From Carettochelys insculpta (Eukaryota > Chordata > Testudines > Carettochelyidae), in assembly GCF_033958435.1 (NCBI RefSeq), contig NC_134146.1, positions 25,690,501 to 25,754,500 on the forward strand: DNA of 64,000 nt, in the 5' to 3' direction. The number at the start of each line of letters is the position of its first letter. Within the stretch, counting starts at the first letter, position 1. The notes below the pieces were generated by a model. It was not told the origin of the DNA. It searched no databases and saw only the letters and a program-made list of their open reading frames with translations. The translations under genes and the position numbers were made by a program. Shown one piece after another: positions 14,801-23,300 of the stretch.

Positions 14801-15313
14801 AAGCATTTTTCATTATAATTGATATTAATTGACCAGGAGACCCTACAATCAAATCGCTGCCTTATAGGCTGTTCCCAAAATGCCAACTGCTGAGTTACAT
14901 CATCTGCATATGTTTATTTTAATAACTCCTTTGTTTTATGCAGCGCTGAAGGTACCAGAAGAAACCTATGTAGGATTTGGTGGTATATGTTTGAAGTGAT
15001 TAGTTCAGATAGACATGATGTCTCGATACTAAATCCATAAACAACCCTGAATTGGAACTGTCACTTCTCAGGCTTCCTCAGTTGCCAAATGTATCTGTTG
15101 CCATTTGGATCTAACAATTACATCTATAATTTGTCATTTCATTTAATAGAGATGATTTTAAACACAGTATTCTTTCCTTATGCAGAAACGTTATCGGTTG
15201 TTTCCCTGGAACTGGAACTAAGGGATTTCCTTAATGTTCTACCAGATGATGGGACTGCAGCATTTTTCCTTCCACATCTCCTTCAGTGCAGCAAAAGGAA
15301 ATTAGCAACCTAA
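842..15313 (+). CDS. HPS3: HPS3, BLOC-2 complex subunit (C-terminal half, nine exons, gene cut by window start)
   Basis: HPS3 is a cytosolic subunit of BLOC-2, with HPS5 and HPS6. BLOC-2 routes cargo to melanosomes, platelet dense granules and other lysosome-related organelles; human HPS3 loss causes Hermansky-Pudlak syndrome type 3. The coding parts are 842-1023, 1344-1524, 2131-2361, 5151-5336, 7231-7419, 8207-8311, 11178-11384, 13932-14022 and 15186-15313. They total 1,500 bases including TAA (499 residues), against about 1,004 residues for the human protein. Every junction has AG/GT borders and the phases fit without a frameshift. Co-linear segments match the remembered human protein closely, for example [55 protein letters not shown] and DGTAAFFLP. 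This is the helical C-terminal region; no catalytic motif is expected. The gene converges on CP, as in mammals. Identity is very secure; exon numbering from the 5' end cannot be given from this window. Confidence 0.97.
1344..1524 (+). CDS. HPS3: HPS3 coding exon
   Basis: The acceptor is TTTCAG and the donor GTAAGA. The first base completes the split Arg codon, and the exon then reads [19 protein letters not shown] and on to NEELSK. It is 181 bases long and ends in phase 0. Confidence 0.94.
2131..2361 (+). CDS. HPS3: HPS3 coding exon
   Basis: The 77 in-frame codons begin [10 protein letters not shown] and end ELDHYTE, between a TTTTAATAG acceptor and a GTACAG donor. LCSPCMKN and [11 protein letters not shown] match conserved HPS3 segments. 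Confidence 0.94.
2469..2512 (+). repeat. (TCC)n microsatellite followed by poly(C)
   Basis: About eight TCC units run directly into a run of about 17 C. The tract lies in an HPS3 intron, about 110 bases after an exon. Confidence 0.95.
3037..3434. mobile_element. Palindromic non-autonomous DNA element (MITE)
   Basis: The ends are inverted copies: GGCTGTGTCTACGCT at the left and AGTGTAGACA at the right. The next 35 or so bases also pair (TTCGAAGGGGGCATGGTAAT on the left against ATTACCATGCCCCCTTCGAA on the right). Inside are further inverted blocks around GCACTTCGAAGTGC. No coding capacity is present. The superfamily is not decided. Confidence 0.75.
4401..4685 (-). mobile_element. Retroelement 3' end, possibly Penelope-like
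   Basis: Read on the minus strand, the segment contains GAAGTGGATCTGTCCCACGA, CTCACCTAATAAAC and GTGCTACTTGACTGC, and finishes near CTAGCACGGCTTCCTCTCTG. The same consensus recurs at 35640-35965 and as fragments near 15900, 38562 and 39354. The Penelope-like assignment rests on resemblance to common reptilian repeat ends and is uncertain. Confidence 0.55.
5151..5336 (+). CDS. HPS3: HPS3 coding exon
   Basis: The 62 codons from [11 protein letters not shown] to EADSYFE contain the strongly conserved [18 protein letters not shown]. The borders are GTGTCTAG and GTTTGT. Confidence 0.95.
6682..7036 (-). mobile_element. hAT-like non-autonomous element, reverse copy
   Basis: The right end, GGGCTGCAGGTTGCCAACCA, and the left part, GGCTGTATGAGTGGCC, are reverse-complement relatives of the element at 10083-10493. 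No matching target duplication was found for this copy. Confidence 0.5.
7050..7145 (+). repeat. SINE-like fragment
   Basis: The segment with CCCTTGCCCCAAAGAGCTTG resembles the sequence at 19800-19912, which reads GTCCCAAAAAGCTAG at the equivalent place. Both look like fragments of one ancient interspersed repeat. Confidence 0.4.
7231..7419 (+). CDS. HPS3: HPS3 coding exon
   Basis: The 63 codons from [20 protein letters not shown] to KTTEDL contain [11 protein letters not shown]. The acceptor is GTGTTCAG and the donor GTAATT. Confidence 0.95.
8207..8311 (+). CDS. HPS3: HPS3 coding exon (105 bases, missed by long-ORF searches)
   Basis: The 35 codons encode [17 protein letters not shown] and end PEDLSKLQ. 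The exon lies between a CTTTTCTAG acceptor and a GTATGA donor. Both neighbours are in compatible phase. Confidence 0.94.
8866..8896 (+). repeat. Poly(T) run of 31 bases
   Basis: A homopolymer of T. Reading it as lysine or phenylalanine codons gives spurious open frames on both strands. Confidence 0.95.
9490..9935 (+). repeat. Possible degenerate solo LTR (uncertain)
   Basis: The stretch has purine-rich GAGAGAGAGAGG, a TATAAAG-like core at about 9759 and no coding capacity. It has the feel of a solo LTR, but clear TG...CA ends and a target duplication were not found. Confidence 0.22.
10083..10493 (+). mobile_element. hAT-like non-autonomous DNA transposon with target duplication
   Basis: The ends are CAGTAGTGGGAAACCT and AGGTTGTCCATCACTG, imperfect 16-bp inverted repeats. 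The flanks are CTGTAGGA (10075-10082) and CTGTAAGA (10494-10501), seven of eight identical, and 8 bp is the usual hAT target size. No transposase frame is present. Confidence 0.75.
11178..11384 (+). CDS. HPS3: HPS3 coding exon
   Basis: The 69 codons begin [20 protein letters not shown] and end [16 protein letters not shown] and [10 protein letters not shown] match the human order. The acceptor is TTCTCAG and the donor GTGAGC. Confidence 0.96.
11385..13931 (+). other. HPS3 intron, partly CR1-derived
   Basis: About 540 bases at 12310-12850 are a CR1 3' end. The rest of this 2.5-kb intron shows no feature that I can name. Confidence 0.6.
12310..12850 (-). mobile_element. CR1 LINE 3' fragment (old)
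   Basis: The segment aligns by eye with the 3' end of the young CR1 at 27.1-27.7 kb: both share GGCCATA near the tail, a CCCCT(C/A)GTTCTTGT block, then TTTCTC(T/C)(G/A)CACCATTCATGAT. Many substitutions mark it as old. Confidence 0.75.
13932..14022 (+). CDS. HPS3: HPS3 coding exon (91 bases)
   Basis: The exon encodes [17 protein letters not shown] and on to ISSLK, plus the first base of a Glu codon. The donor is GTAATG. It is short, but its phase is required by both neighbours. Confidence 0.94.
14041..14310. repeat. GC-rich interspersed repeat, copy 1
   Basis: The segment CAGCTGCCACCGCTACTTTG with GAGCTCTGGGC is related to blocks near 34060-34160, 41270-41350 and 46860-46945. All carry an 'agggcccagagctcc' theme next to a TTTCAAA/TTTGAAA border. 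The family is unknown to me; open frames here on both strands are fortuitous. Confidence 0.4.
15186..15313 (+). CDS. HPS3: HPS3 terminal coding exon with stop
   Basis: After TTATGCAG the exon completes a Glu codon and reads [14 protein letters not shown], then [18 protein letters not shown], and ends CSKRKLAT and TAA at 15311-15313. The human protein ends in the same register. Confidence 0.96.
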
Positions 15314-15371
15314 ACAAAATGAAAAGTGTGGAAGCTAAACACAGTGAAAAGTGTGGACTTGAAAGCACTGC

Positions 15372-15377
15372 AATAAA
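15372..15377 (+). promoter_or_regulatory. Candidate HPS3 polyadenylation signal AATAAA
   Basis: A canonical hexamer lies 59 bases after the HPS3 stop codon. If used, the 3' UTR would be under 100 bases; a longer UTR using a later site is also possible. Confidence 0.45.
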
Positions 15378-15409
15378 TAGGCAAAACCAAATGGTGGAAT
15401 ATACATAAA

Positions 15410-16110
15410 GCATTGTGGGAGTCCATCTACTTGCAGACGTCCTGGGTTTATTGGAAAAACTCTCCCTCCTTGCTTGTGGTGGTGTTTCTAAATTAGGAAT
15501 AAGGGTTCTTTTGAAAACGGGCTTTATTTTTGAAAGAGCCATGTCTACACCATTGTTTTCTTTCAGAAGAGTCTTTCTAAAAGAGATTATGCAAATGAAG
15601 TGCGAGATGTAAGTCAGTGCTTCATTTACATTCCTCTTTCAAAAGAGGAATGCAAGTGTAGACGTAGCTAATATGTCTACACTATAGAGTTACTCCAGAA
15701 TAGTTTCTTCTAGAGTTTTTTCCAGAATAAGCTATTCTGGAATAACGTGCCTACGCTACAGGGAAGCCCAAAAAGAAGCAAAACTTTTCAAAAACAGGGT
15801 GTCCATACACAATAGACCCTGTTTTGGATTGACTCTTACCTGAAATACCTATTTCTATTCATCAGCTTTATTCCAGAATAAGCTATTCTGGAATAGTAAC
15901 AGAGAGAAAGCCATGCTAGTCTATATTCTGGAACAGTTTATTTTCACACAGTCCCTATTCCGAAATATCTATTTCAGTGTAAGTGCTATTTCTCATGAGG
16001 TTTACCAAATTTGAAATGAATGTCTGCTGTTCAGAAACTGTGTCAAAATAGCAGTTGAGTAGTGTAGATGCTCGCCAAGTTATTTCAAAATAGCGTCAGT
16101 TATTCCAAAA
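15410..16110. mobile_element. Cluster of short DNA-transposon remnants
   Basis: At least two units are visible. One at 15537-15669 has ends AGCCATGTCTACAC and GTGTAGACGTAGCT. Another follows, with ATGTCTACACTATAGAG at the left, TTCCAGAATAAGCTATTCTG palindromes inside and GTAGTGTAGATGC near 16058. A fragment like the retroelement at 4401 (GAAAGCCATGCTAGTCTATA) interrupts it near 15905. Confidence 0.55.
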
Positions 16111-17332
16111 ACTTTGCTGCCTAGGAACACCCTGAGAGAGGCAACTTAAGAAGTCGTCCAGAGAAACAACACCCAGGTGTAGAACAGTGCTGACCTTCAC
16201 TGCTGGTGGTATCATTCCTGGGGTGGAACCCAAAGAAGCGTGTGGGCTGGATTCTTCTACCAACCACTGGGGAAGTGGCACAGGCTAGGCAACAAATTGG
16301 AAGTTGGCCTGGGATAGCCAATACACAGAGACTTCAGTACACAGCCCTGTGCCTTCTCCCCTTCCAAGGGGGAAACTGCAGTGATGTGGCCAAAAGGCCA
16401 ACCCACATAGAGGGAGCAATCAGATAACAAGAGTCAGCACCAGCTGGAAGAGGCATCAGACTGGCAGAGCTGTTCCCCAGAATTGCAGGCAGTAGATGCT
16501 CTAGTGGGGAATAGAGCATGCTAAGAGTTGTGATACATGCTTATTTACATGTGACAGTTCTTTGGGTGCTAAATGACAAATTCCATTCCACTACCAGGCC
16601 GTAGAGACTGAAACAGCAAACGGCCATACCAGGAACCTCCTGGAATGTTCAGTGGTTGTTAATGCACGAAGGTTTATTTATTCAAAGTATTTTACGGAAC
16701 AGCTATGTGAATACATATCTTAACTGTGGTCCATGAATTACCAGGTTTCTCCTTGTTGGGCTAAATTAAGCCTTCTGTGAACCACAGCGAGAAAGGTCAG
16801 CTAGAGCACTTCCTTTCTAAAGAAGCATTTCAGGTGAAGATTCTGGAGAATCCTTGTGATGAGCCAGTTCCTTTAGCCTGTTGTGATTTTGTGTTTGAAC
16901 TGCTCAAACAGCCTTGGGAACAAAGACCACTTCTCTACAAAGGGGAAAAGCATTTTTGTAAACGTTTGTATCAATGCAACAAGTTATTTTAGGCTTATTT
17001 TACACACCTGTATCCATCCCCAATTTTTTAGGGAACTTAGGTGCCAAATTCATAACCCCATCTAAATTCTGGGGGTTCAGAGTGGGCTATATATTAGGAC
17101 TTGAATCAATTTTACCATGTAGGTTAATATCAAATACAGATCATGGTATAGGGTGTAGATCAACTTACACTTACTGTACCAGTCTGGTATAACCTATACT
17201 TGCACTCTCTTTTCTAAACAAGATTTATTTACAGAAGTTAAATGTAGTTTCTGGAATTCAAGCTAGATCATGCACACATATGAATAGCTGTTGCTTTTAA
17301 GTAGAGATCAAGGGTTAAAAATCCTTTACTGC

Positions 17333-17993
17333 AGGTTGCACTTCCAAAAACTAGCACTCTGGTCCAGCAGCATCCCTTGTTGGGCAAGACAAGGAGCACT
17401 CCCAGACCAGAGGGCCAGGGCAGGAAGGCAGGCTAAAATGGCCTGCCCATAGCCCCATGGGGGACAGCAGGGAGGGGGCCAGAGGTGGCAGCCCTGCAGG
17501 GGAGCAAGACACAGGGAGCCAGTGTCTGTGGGATGCCCTGCATGGAGCCACAGCTTGGGGCAGGGGCTATGTCTAGAGTTTTGGAGACAAAACTGTGGTT
17601 TTGTAGACAAAATTTGTCAAGGGTATGTACACAATGTGGTCTGCCAACAAACTGTGGACAAAAGCCCTTTTGTCAACAGAGCAGATCAAAAGAAAGATCC
17701 AGCTGTCAGCAGATCACATTTACACATAAAAGTAGAAGTTTTGTCAGAACATCCCTGGCAGTAACTTCTGTAGACAGACAGATGCTTCTAGTGTAGACGT
17801 AGCCCCAGAAACTGATGTCCTGTGGCTGCCCTCTGCACAGAGCTGGGGCCAGGGAGGACAGCCCGCTGCAGGAGTAGGACAGCAGGGGTAGCCAGGGACT
17901 GGGAAAGCATTAACCATCCCTGATCTGGCAAAATCCCTCATTCAGGACCACTGAGGTCCCAATGGTGCTGGACCAGGGAAGTGGAACCTGTAT
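17333..17993. mobile_element. pogo/Tigger-like remnant interrupted by a MITE
   Basis: Inverted ends AGGTTGCACTTCC and GGAAGTGGAACCT flank CTGGTCCAGCAGCATCCCTT at the left and AATGGTGCTGGACCAG at the right. A second element at about 17560-17806, with CTATGTCTAGAG and GTGTAGACGTAG ends, lies inside it. No transposase is present. Confidence 0.5.
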
Positions 17994-19799
17994 CTACTTT
18001 CTGGCATTTTTAAGTGTGGTGCTTACTATAAATTCAACATCTGTTACCCCTTTCTAGCACAGAAAAGTTTAGGAGGGTTTTTGGTTTTTTGTTTTGTTTT
18101 TTTTTCTTCAAATAATCATTTGATTTCAAAAAAGATTTGATCATTTTTCAGGTACCTATTTGTGATGGTAGTTTTTAACGAGGGCCCTTTCTGCAAATAC
18201 TGTCTTCTGTAAGCAATTGTATCTGATGCACATTTTTGTCAGAGGGGTCAGATCTCAACTTTCAAATACGTGGGAGGGTGGATAGGAAGAAACTTTACTA
18301 AAGGTTGTTTACCTTTTTTTAAAATTGCCAGCCTTCTTCTTACCTTGTCCTTGTGAGGGTAATTTAGTTATTTTCTAGTTTCTTTGATCTGTTGTTCTGT
18401 CCATGGTCCCATCATGTACCCGTAGACCCACCCAGACTTATTTTCTCTAGTTTGAGAGGTAGGACAGGGCATGGGAAGGGGAATCAATCATTTTTAAATG
18501 TTCTGTATTCTTTAGCATCCTTTGAGTTAGGGTTGATCCTGCTTTAGGCAGGGGGCTGGTCTCAATGGCCTCCTGGAGTCCTTTCCAGCCCAAAGGATTC
18601 TATGATTTTTACAGGCAACCACACCAGAACAGGCCTACTGTACATGATAAACACTCCCTGAAGAAAACTTACTCTTTTCAAGAAAATATTTTTATAGGGG
18701 CTTTTCAATTTTGCATAACAGCTATAGGAAAATCAAAAATGCATGAGGGGGCCTGTAATGCTCTGGAAGTAGCATTATACAGCCATTGCAACATTTTCTC
18801 TACTCTTCAGTGTTCGCTCTTATTTAGGAATATTTTTATTCTCACGCTGGCATGAATCTGATGTAGTTTGACTGCCCCTGTGATCCTAATTCTCTATACT
18901 TCATGTTGGCGGTTCCATTGACTTCAATAAAATTATGCATGTAGAAGGTCACGTACCTTTGGTAATTGCAAGAATGGGGCCTTAGCACAGATTAACAAGT
19001 GTAACTAAAATGGTTATCTAAAGTGTATTACATTTTAAATGTTTGCCCTGCTTACTTGTATTACTGTAATTAACCTCAGCTCCTATTGATGTCCATAAGA
19101 CTTAGCAGGAAGCTTTTGCTAAACCTTAATTGTCAAAACTTCATCTAAAAATCTACATGGTTGTCAGAGATCATTACAAACCAGAGTAACATTTTCAAAA
19201 AGGCCTAAATCTTACTGAAAGCTAATAGGATCTGCATGTCCCAGTCAACTAAAATTAATCAGCAGTGTTCCTGAAAAATCTTTTAAAATGGCATATTTTA
19301 TAAGACAGTTCACAAATTCTGTGTGCCCTATCCAAATCTTTGATTTCCTTTTTTTGCAGTAGCTTTTCCCTGGCCTTAAAACTATAGTAGTATGTCAAGA
19401 AACACTTGGATATATAAACTACAGTTTGTACTAGAAACAATAAACCAGAGACAGAACTAGAAATAAGATTGTCTCCAAAGGAGTTGTAGCTGTTCCACTG
19501 TTGTAAGGTGATCAAGCCCAATATCTGCTTTGGCTGCCCCCGTTTACTCATGGAATGAGAGTCTCATCCTTTCTTCGGGCTTTTTTACACCTGAGAAGAC
19601 GGTCAGAAAGGCAAACAAGGGATTCAGAATCCTGTGAGGCATTAGGGAATTCACCCTGGGCTACAGGAACTAAGGACAACTGTAGGCTGTGGTCCAAAGC
19701 CACCCAAGTAAACCTTAACGTGAGAGTTGTGCTGGAGCAGGGTGGAGATTATGGGCAATGCAATTACCCAATGGGTGTCCAATGGGGCTGCTGTAGCTT

Positions 19800-19912
19800 A
19801 ATGTTGATAGTGTAGCACCTAGAAGCCTCAGTTATGGACCAGGCCCTATTGAGCTAAGTATTGTACAAACACAAAATAAAAAGGTCGCTGTCCCAAAAAG
19901 CTAGATAACTAC
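19800..19912 (+). repeat. SINE-like interspersed repeat
   Basis: The segment TAGCACCTAGAAGCCTCAGT followed by GACCAGGCCCTATT and GTACAAACAC is a repeat motif seen widely in reptile DNA. Related pieces lie at 7050-7145 and 50240-50290 of this window. Confidence 0.45.
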
Positions 19913-20225
19913 CCCTTTTGCTTTTGGCTGACTGAATTACACTGCTGGCTGCCTTGGCCCATTCTGGTTGCTGGAACACTCCAGAATCAGGAGTTGGGGG
20001 TTGTGTAAAGTTCTCTTAGCATGACCTCTCTGGGCTATGCCTCTCCAAGAGCACTCAGTTTCACCCAGGGCTGCATTTCATTCTTTGTAATATACTCAGG
20101 CCTTCTCAGATCTCTTCTTCCCCAGGGCCTGACCCCCATTGCTCAGCTCCTCTCATGATATGTTCCATATTCCGCAATGCAGCCTTAAATATAGCCCAGT
20201 GATTGCTCAAGTTAGCCATTCTTAC

Positions 20226-20388
20226 CTTCTTTAGGGATCACAGTGTAGGTAGTTTCCATGCCCCCATGGATATGATCAGTCACATGACAGTGCAGTAACC
20301 AGGTGCCAGGGTACTTTGGAAACATTTCTACAGTTTGAAATGTCCCAGGGAAAAGGTCAAACACATCTGCCCGGTAAACTTCAGTGTG
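20226..20388 (-). CDS. CP: CP exon 18 (last located)
   Basis: The exon reads [18 protein letters not shown], then [15 protein letters not shown] and [11 protein letters not shown], and stops after one base of the next codon at donor GTAAGAATG. It carries the domain 6 Cys, three His and the axial Met. Reading through the donor would add only three more codons before a stop. Confidence 0.95.
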
Positions 20389-23300
20389 CTTCAAGGGGAA
20401 AAACAACAGTTACACCTAGGTGATGGATAACAAGGTGTGGCAGTGGGTTACATTTTCCTCAAACTTGCACAGGGGCTCACTCACAAAAGCCATTCAGTGA
20501 TCTTAGCAGAACTTCAAATGGGAAGATGACAAAGATTTGGGCCAGGATGTTAGGCAAGGTGGGTGAGGCAGTATCATTTATTGGACCACTTCTGTTTGTT
20601 GAGAGCATCAAGCTTTTGAACTCCGTAGAGTGCTTTCTCCAAGCAGATCAACCCTAGAGCAGACTCACTTCATAGATCCATTAATTCATATGTTTGTATA
20701 TCTTTCTTTCAAAATTTCTAACAAAAAATGTAACTAGAACAACTGCATGAGGTGTGAGGGAAGCATGATTCTCATAGCATGAGTGAGGCAGTTTGGAGAT
20801 CAATTGTGAAAGTAGCATGAGAATTACCTATAATAAATCCCATTAGCAGACATTATTTAGCCTTCTCTCATAAAGAAGTTCCTCAGGCTGATCAACTATT
20901 AGTTTTCTATAGAAATGCTGTTAAATTCAAGTTACAGGACTGTGGCTTCATACTGTAACATTTCATTCCCTTGTAATCCTCATGAAAAGAGTGACTATAG
21001 TAAGAAATTAACATTAAAGAAATTTTACCTTGTAATCAAAGCTATGGCCATGGAAATGGGCTGTATGCATGTCTACTTCATTTCCCATTCCCATTAGGTA
21101 CCAGCTTACTTTGTCTCCAACATGCATTGTAAGGCCGTGTAAGTTTCCAAATAGTTTTCCATTAATGGCTATAAGAAGGGAAGAAAACATAACATACTTG
21201 GCTAAACATGTTTGTTTGCTGATGTTATTTAACAATTCATTTTGCTCTTGGGGTTAAGGATGTCAATGGGGATAAATTCATATTAGCTGTGTCTACACGT
21301 GCACAATACTTCTAAGTAGCGGCACTAACTTCGAAATAGCACCCGTCGCGGCTACACGCATCGGGCGCTATTTCGAAGTTAACTTCGACGTTAGGCAGCG
21401 AGACGTCGAAGTCGCTAACCTCATGAGGGGATCGGAATAGCGCCCTACTTCGACGTTCAACGTCAAAGTAGGGACCGTGTAGATGATCTGCGTCCCGCAA
21501 CATCAAAATTGCCGGGTCCTCCATGGCAGCCATCAGCTGGGGGGTTGAGAGATGCTCTCTCTCCAGCCCCTGTGGGGCTCTATGGTCACCGTGGGCAGCA
21601 GCCCTTAGCCCAGGGCTTCTGTCTGCTGCTGCGGCAGCTGGGGATCCATGCTGCAGGCACAGGGTCTACAACCAGTTGTCGGCTCTATGTATCTTGTGTT
21701 GTTTAGTGCAACTGTGTCTGGGAGGGGCCCTTTAAGGGAGCGGCTTGCTGTTGAGTCCGCCCTGTGACCCTGTCTGCAGCTGTGCCTGGCACCCTTATTT
21801 CGATGTGTGCTACTTTGGCGTGTAGACGTTCCCTCGCAGCGCCTATTTCGATGTGGTGCCGCGCAACGTCGAAGTTGAACATCGACGTTGCCAGCCCTGG
21901 AGGATGTGTAGACATTATTCATCGAAATAGCCTATTTCAATGTTGCTACATCGAAATAACCTATTTCGATGTTGGCTTCACGTGTAGACGTAGCCATTAT
22001 GATATAAAATATTCATTATTTTTATTTAAATGGGACATAAGCATATGCTTAATTGCTGTCCCGATGAATATAAGTTCTTGTGTGTCTGAATAACGCTTGG
22101 GCCTAAAAACTGGACATCCATTAAAGATTGGGAAGTCATGTACATATCCACAACCAACGATCACAGTTTTCAGAGGCAAATTTGACAGCCATAGATTTCA
22201 AAGATACATGAAAATGAAACTGGGAAATGTACCATGCATTTTATTGCTTTCAATAAATTCCTCATCTTGTTTGTTCACTTTGTCTGGATTGGCAGAATAA
22301 GTTTTGATATTTTCATCCAAGTACCAAGACTCATTTTCATCAAAAACCAGGAAAAGAAGAGCAAATTCAACTTTCTTTTGGAATGGCATTTTGGGCAAAT
22401 ATGTCTTGAGGCAGACGACGAGTGTACCTATTAATCCACTGTAGAGATCCTGAAAACACAAAGGAACAAATTTTTCATGAGTGCCTCATCTAAGCAGAAT
22501 GGTCTTTAATATCTGAATGGAATACTCATTAGTAACAATATCATTACTGACACTGAGAATGCATTTGTGCTGACATTTAAACAAGGAAAGGTCACAGATG
22601 AAGGTTATTCATTTAATCCTCCAGCAGCACAATGTGCAATACAACATAAACAGCAACTGTTTCTTCTCTGCATGTATTATAGTTAATATTACAAAACAGC
22701 TCCCATTTTTACTGTTTTAATTTGCTTGTTTCTTTAAAAAAATTTTTTCTGCATTCTGTCTCCATTCAGATGAACACGTGCACAATAACTTCTGCTTCCA
22801 GTTTTTGTGGGTTTGGTTGGTTTTTTTTTAGTTCTGTTGTGCTCAATTTGGATGGAAAGATGCACTGGAATTAGGACACTTTTCCGTGCAAATGACCAAT
22901 TACATATGTTTCATTTGTTCCTATCAGAATTAATGGAATCAGCTCTTTCTCTTTCAAGGATATTTAGGATGTTTACTTTAAATGTTAGTTTAGGCTAACC
23001 TGTACATAATGGTAGGAATGGAGTGAAAACACGGGGAAATGTGGTTTGTTACAAACGAGTTATTCGATATGAAATTCCTCCTCTGCCCTTTGAAGTAACA
23101 CATCTGACTAAATAGCAGCAGTAGTGGGGGCTTTGCTTTCAGCAGAGAAAACAGAAAATGGAGGAGTGCCAAACTCCTTTCCTGTTCACTGCAAAGGAAT
23201 TCTTGTTTAACTGCCATTGGAAATGTACCTTAACTCTATCCACAGTTGAGTAATAAGCCCAAGGAATACAGAAGGGATCTCCTTTCCCAGAACCAGATCG

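Larger units (their letters stand above)
15314..20225. other. Convergent intergenic interval HPS3-CP; should hold the last CP exon
   Basis: CP exon 18 ends in phase 1 at a strong donor, so a small exon with the last codons and 3' UTR must follow on the minus strand. Candidates in correct phase include 19245-19270 (ATTTTTCAG acceptor, eight codons including stop) and 18175-18206 (GCTTACAG acceptor, ten codons and stop). Neither resembles the remembered mammalian ending strongly enough to call. The interval otherwise contains MITE and pogo-like remnants and a SINE-like repeat. Confidence 0.5.

Noticed and set aside
20212..20226. CP ending directly after exon 18 with three extra codons and a stop
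   Set aside because: The bases at this point form a strong donor (GTAAGAATG), and the human gene splices to a further small exon at the same place and phase.
21605..21922. 105-codon frame found again at 57080-57397
   Set aside because: It recurs only because both stretches are copies of one non-autonomous element. The reading differs by scattered changes and has no domain.
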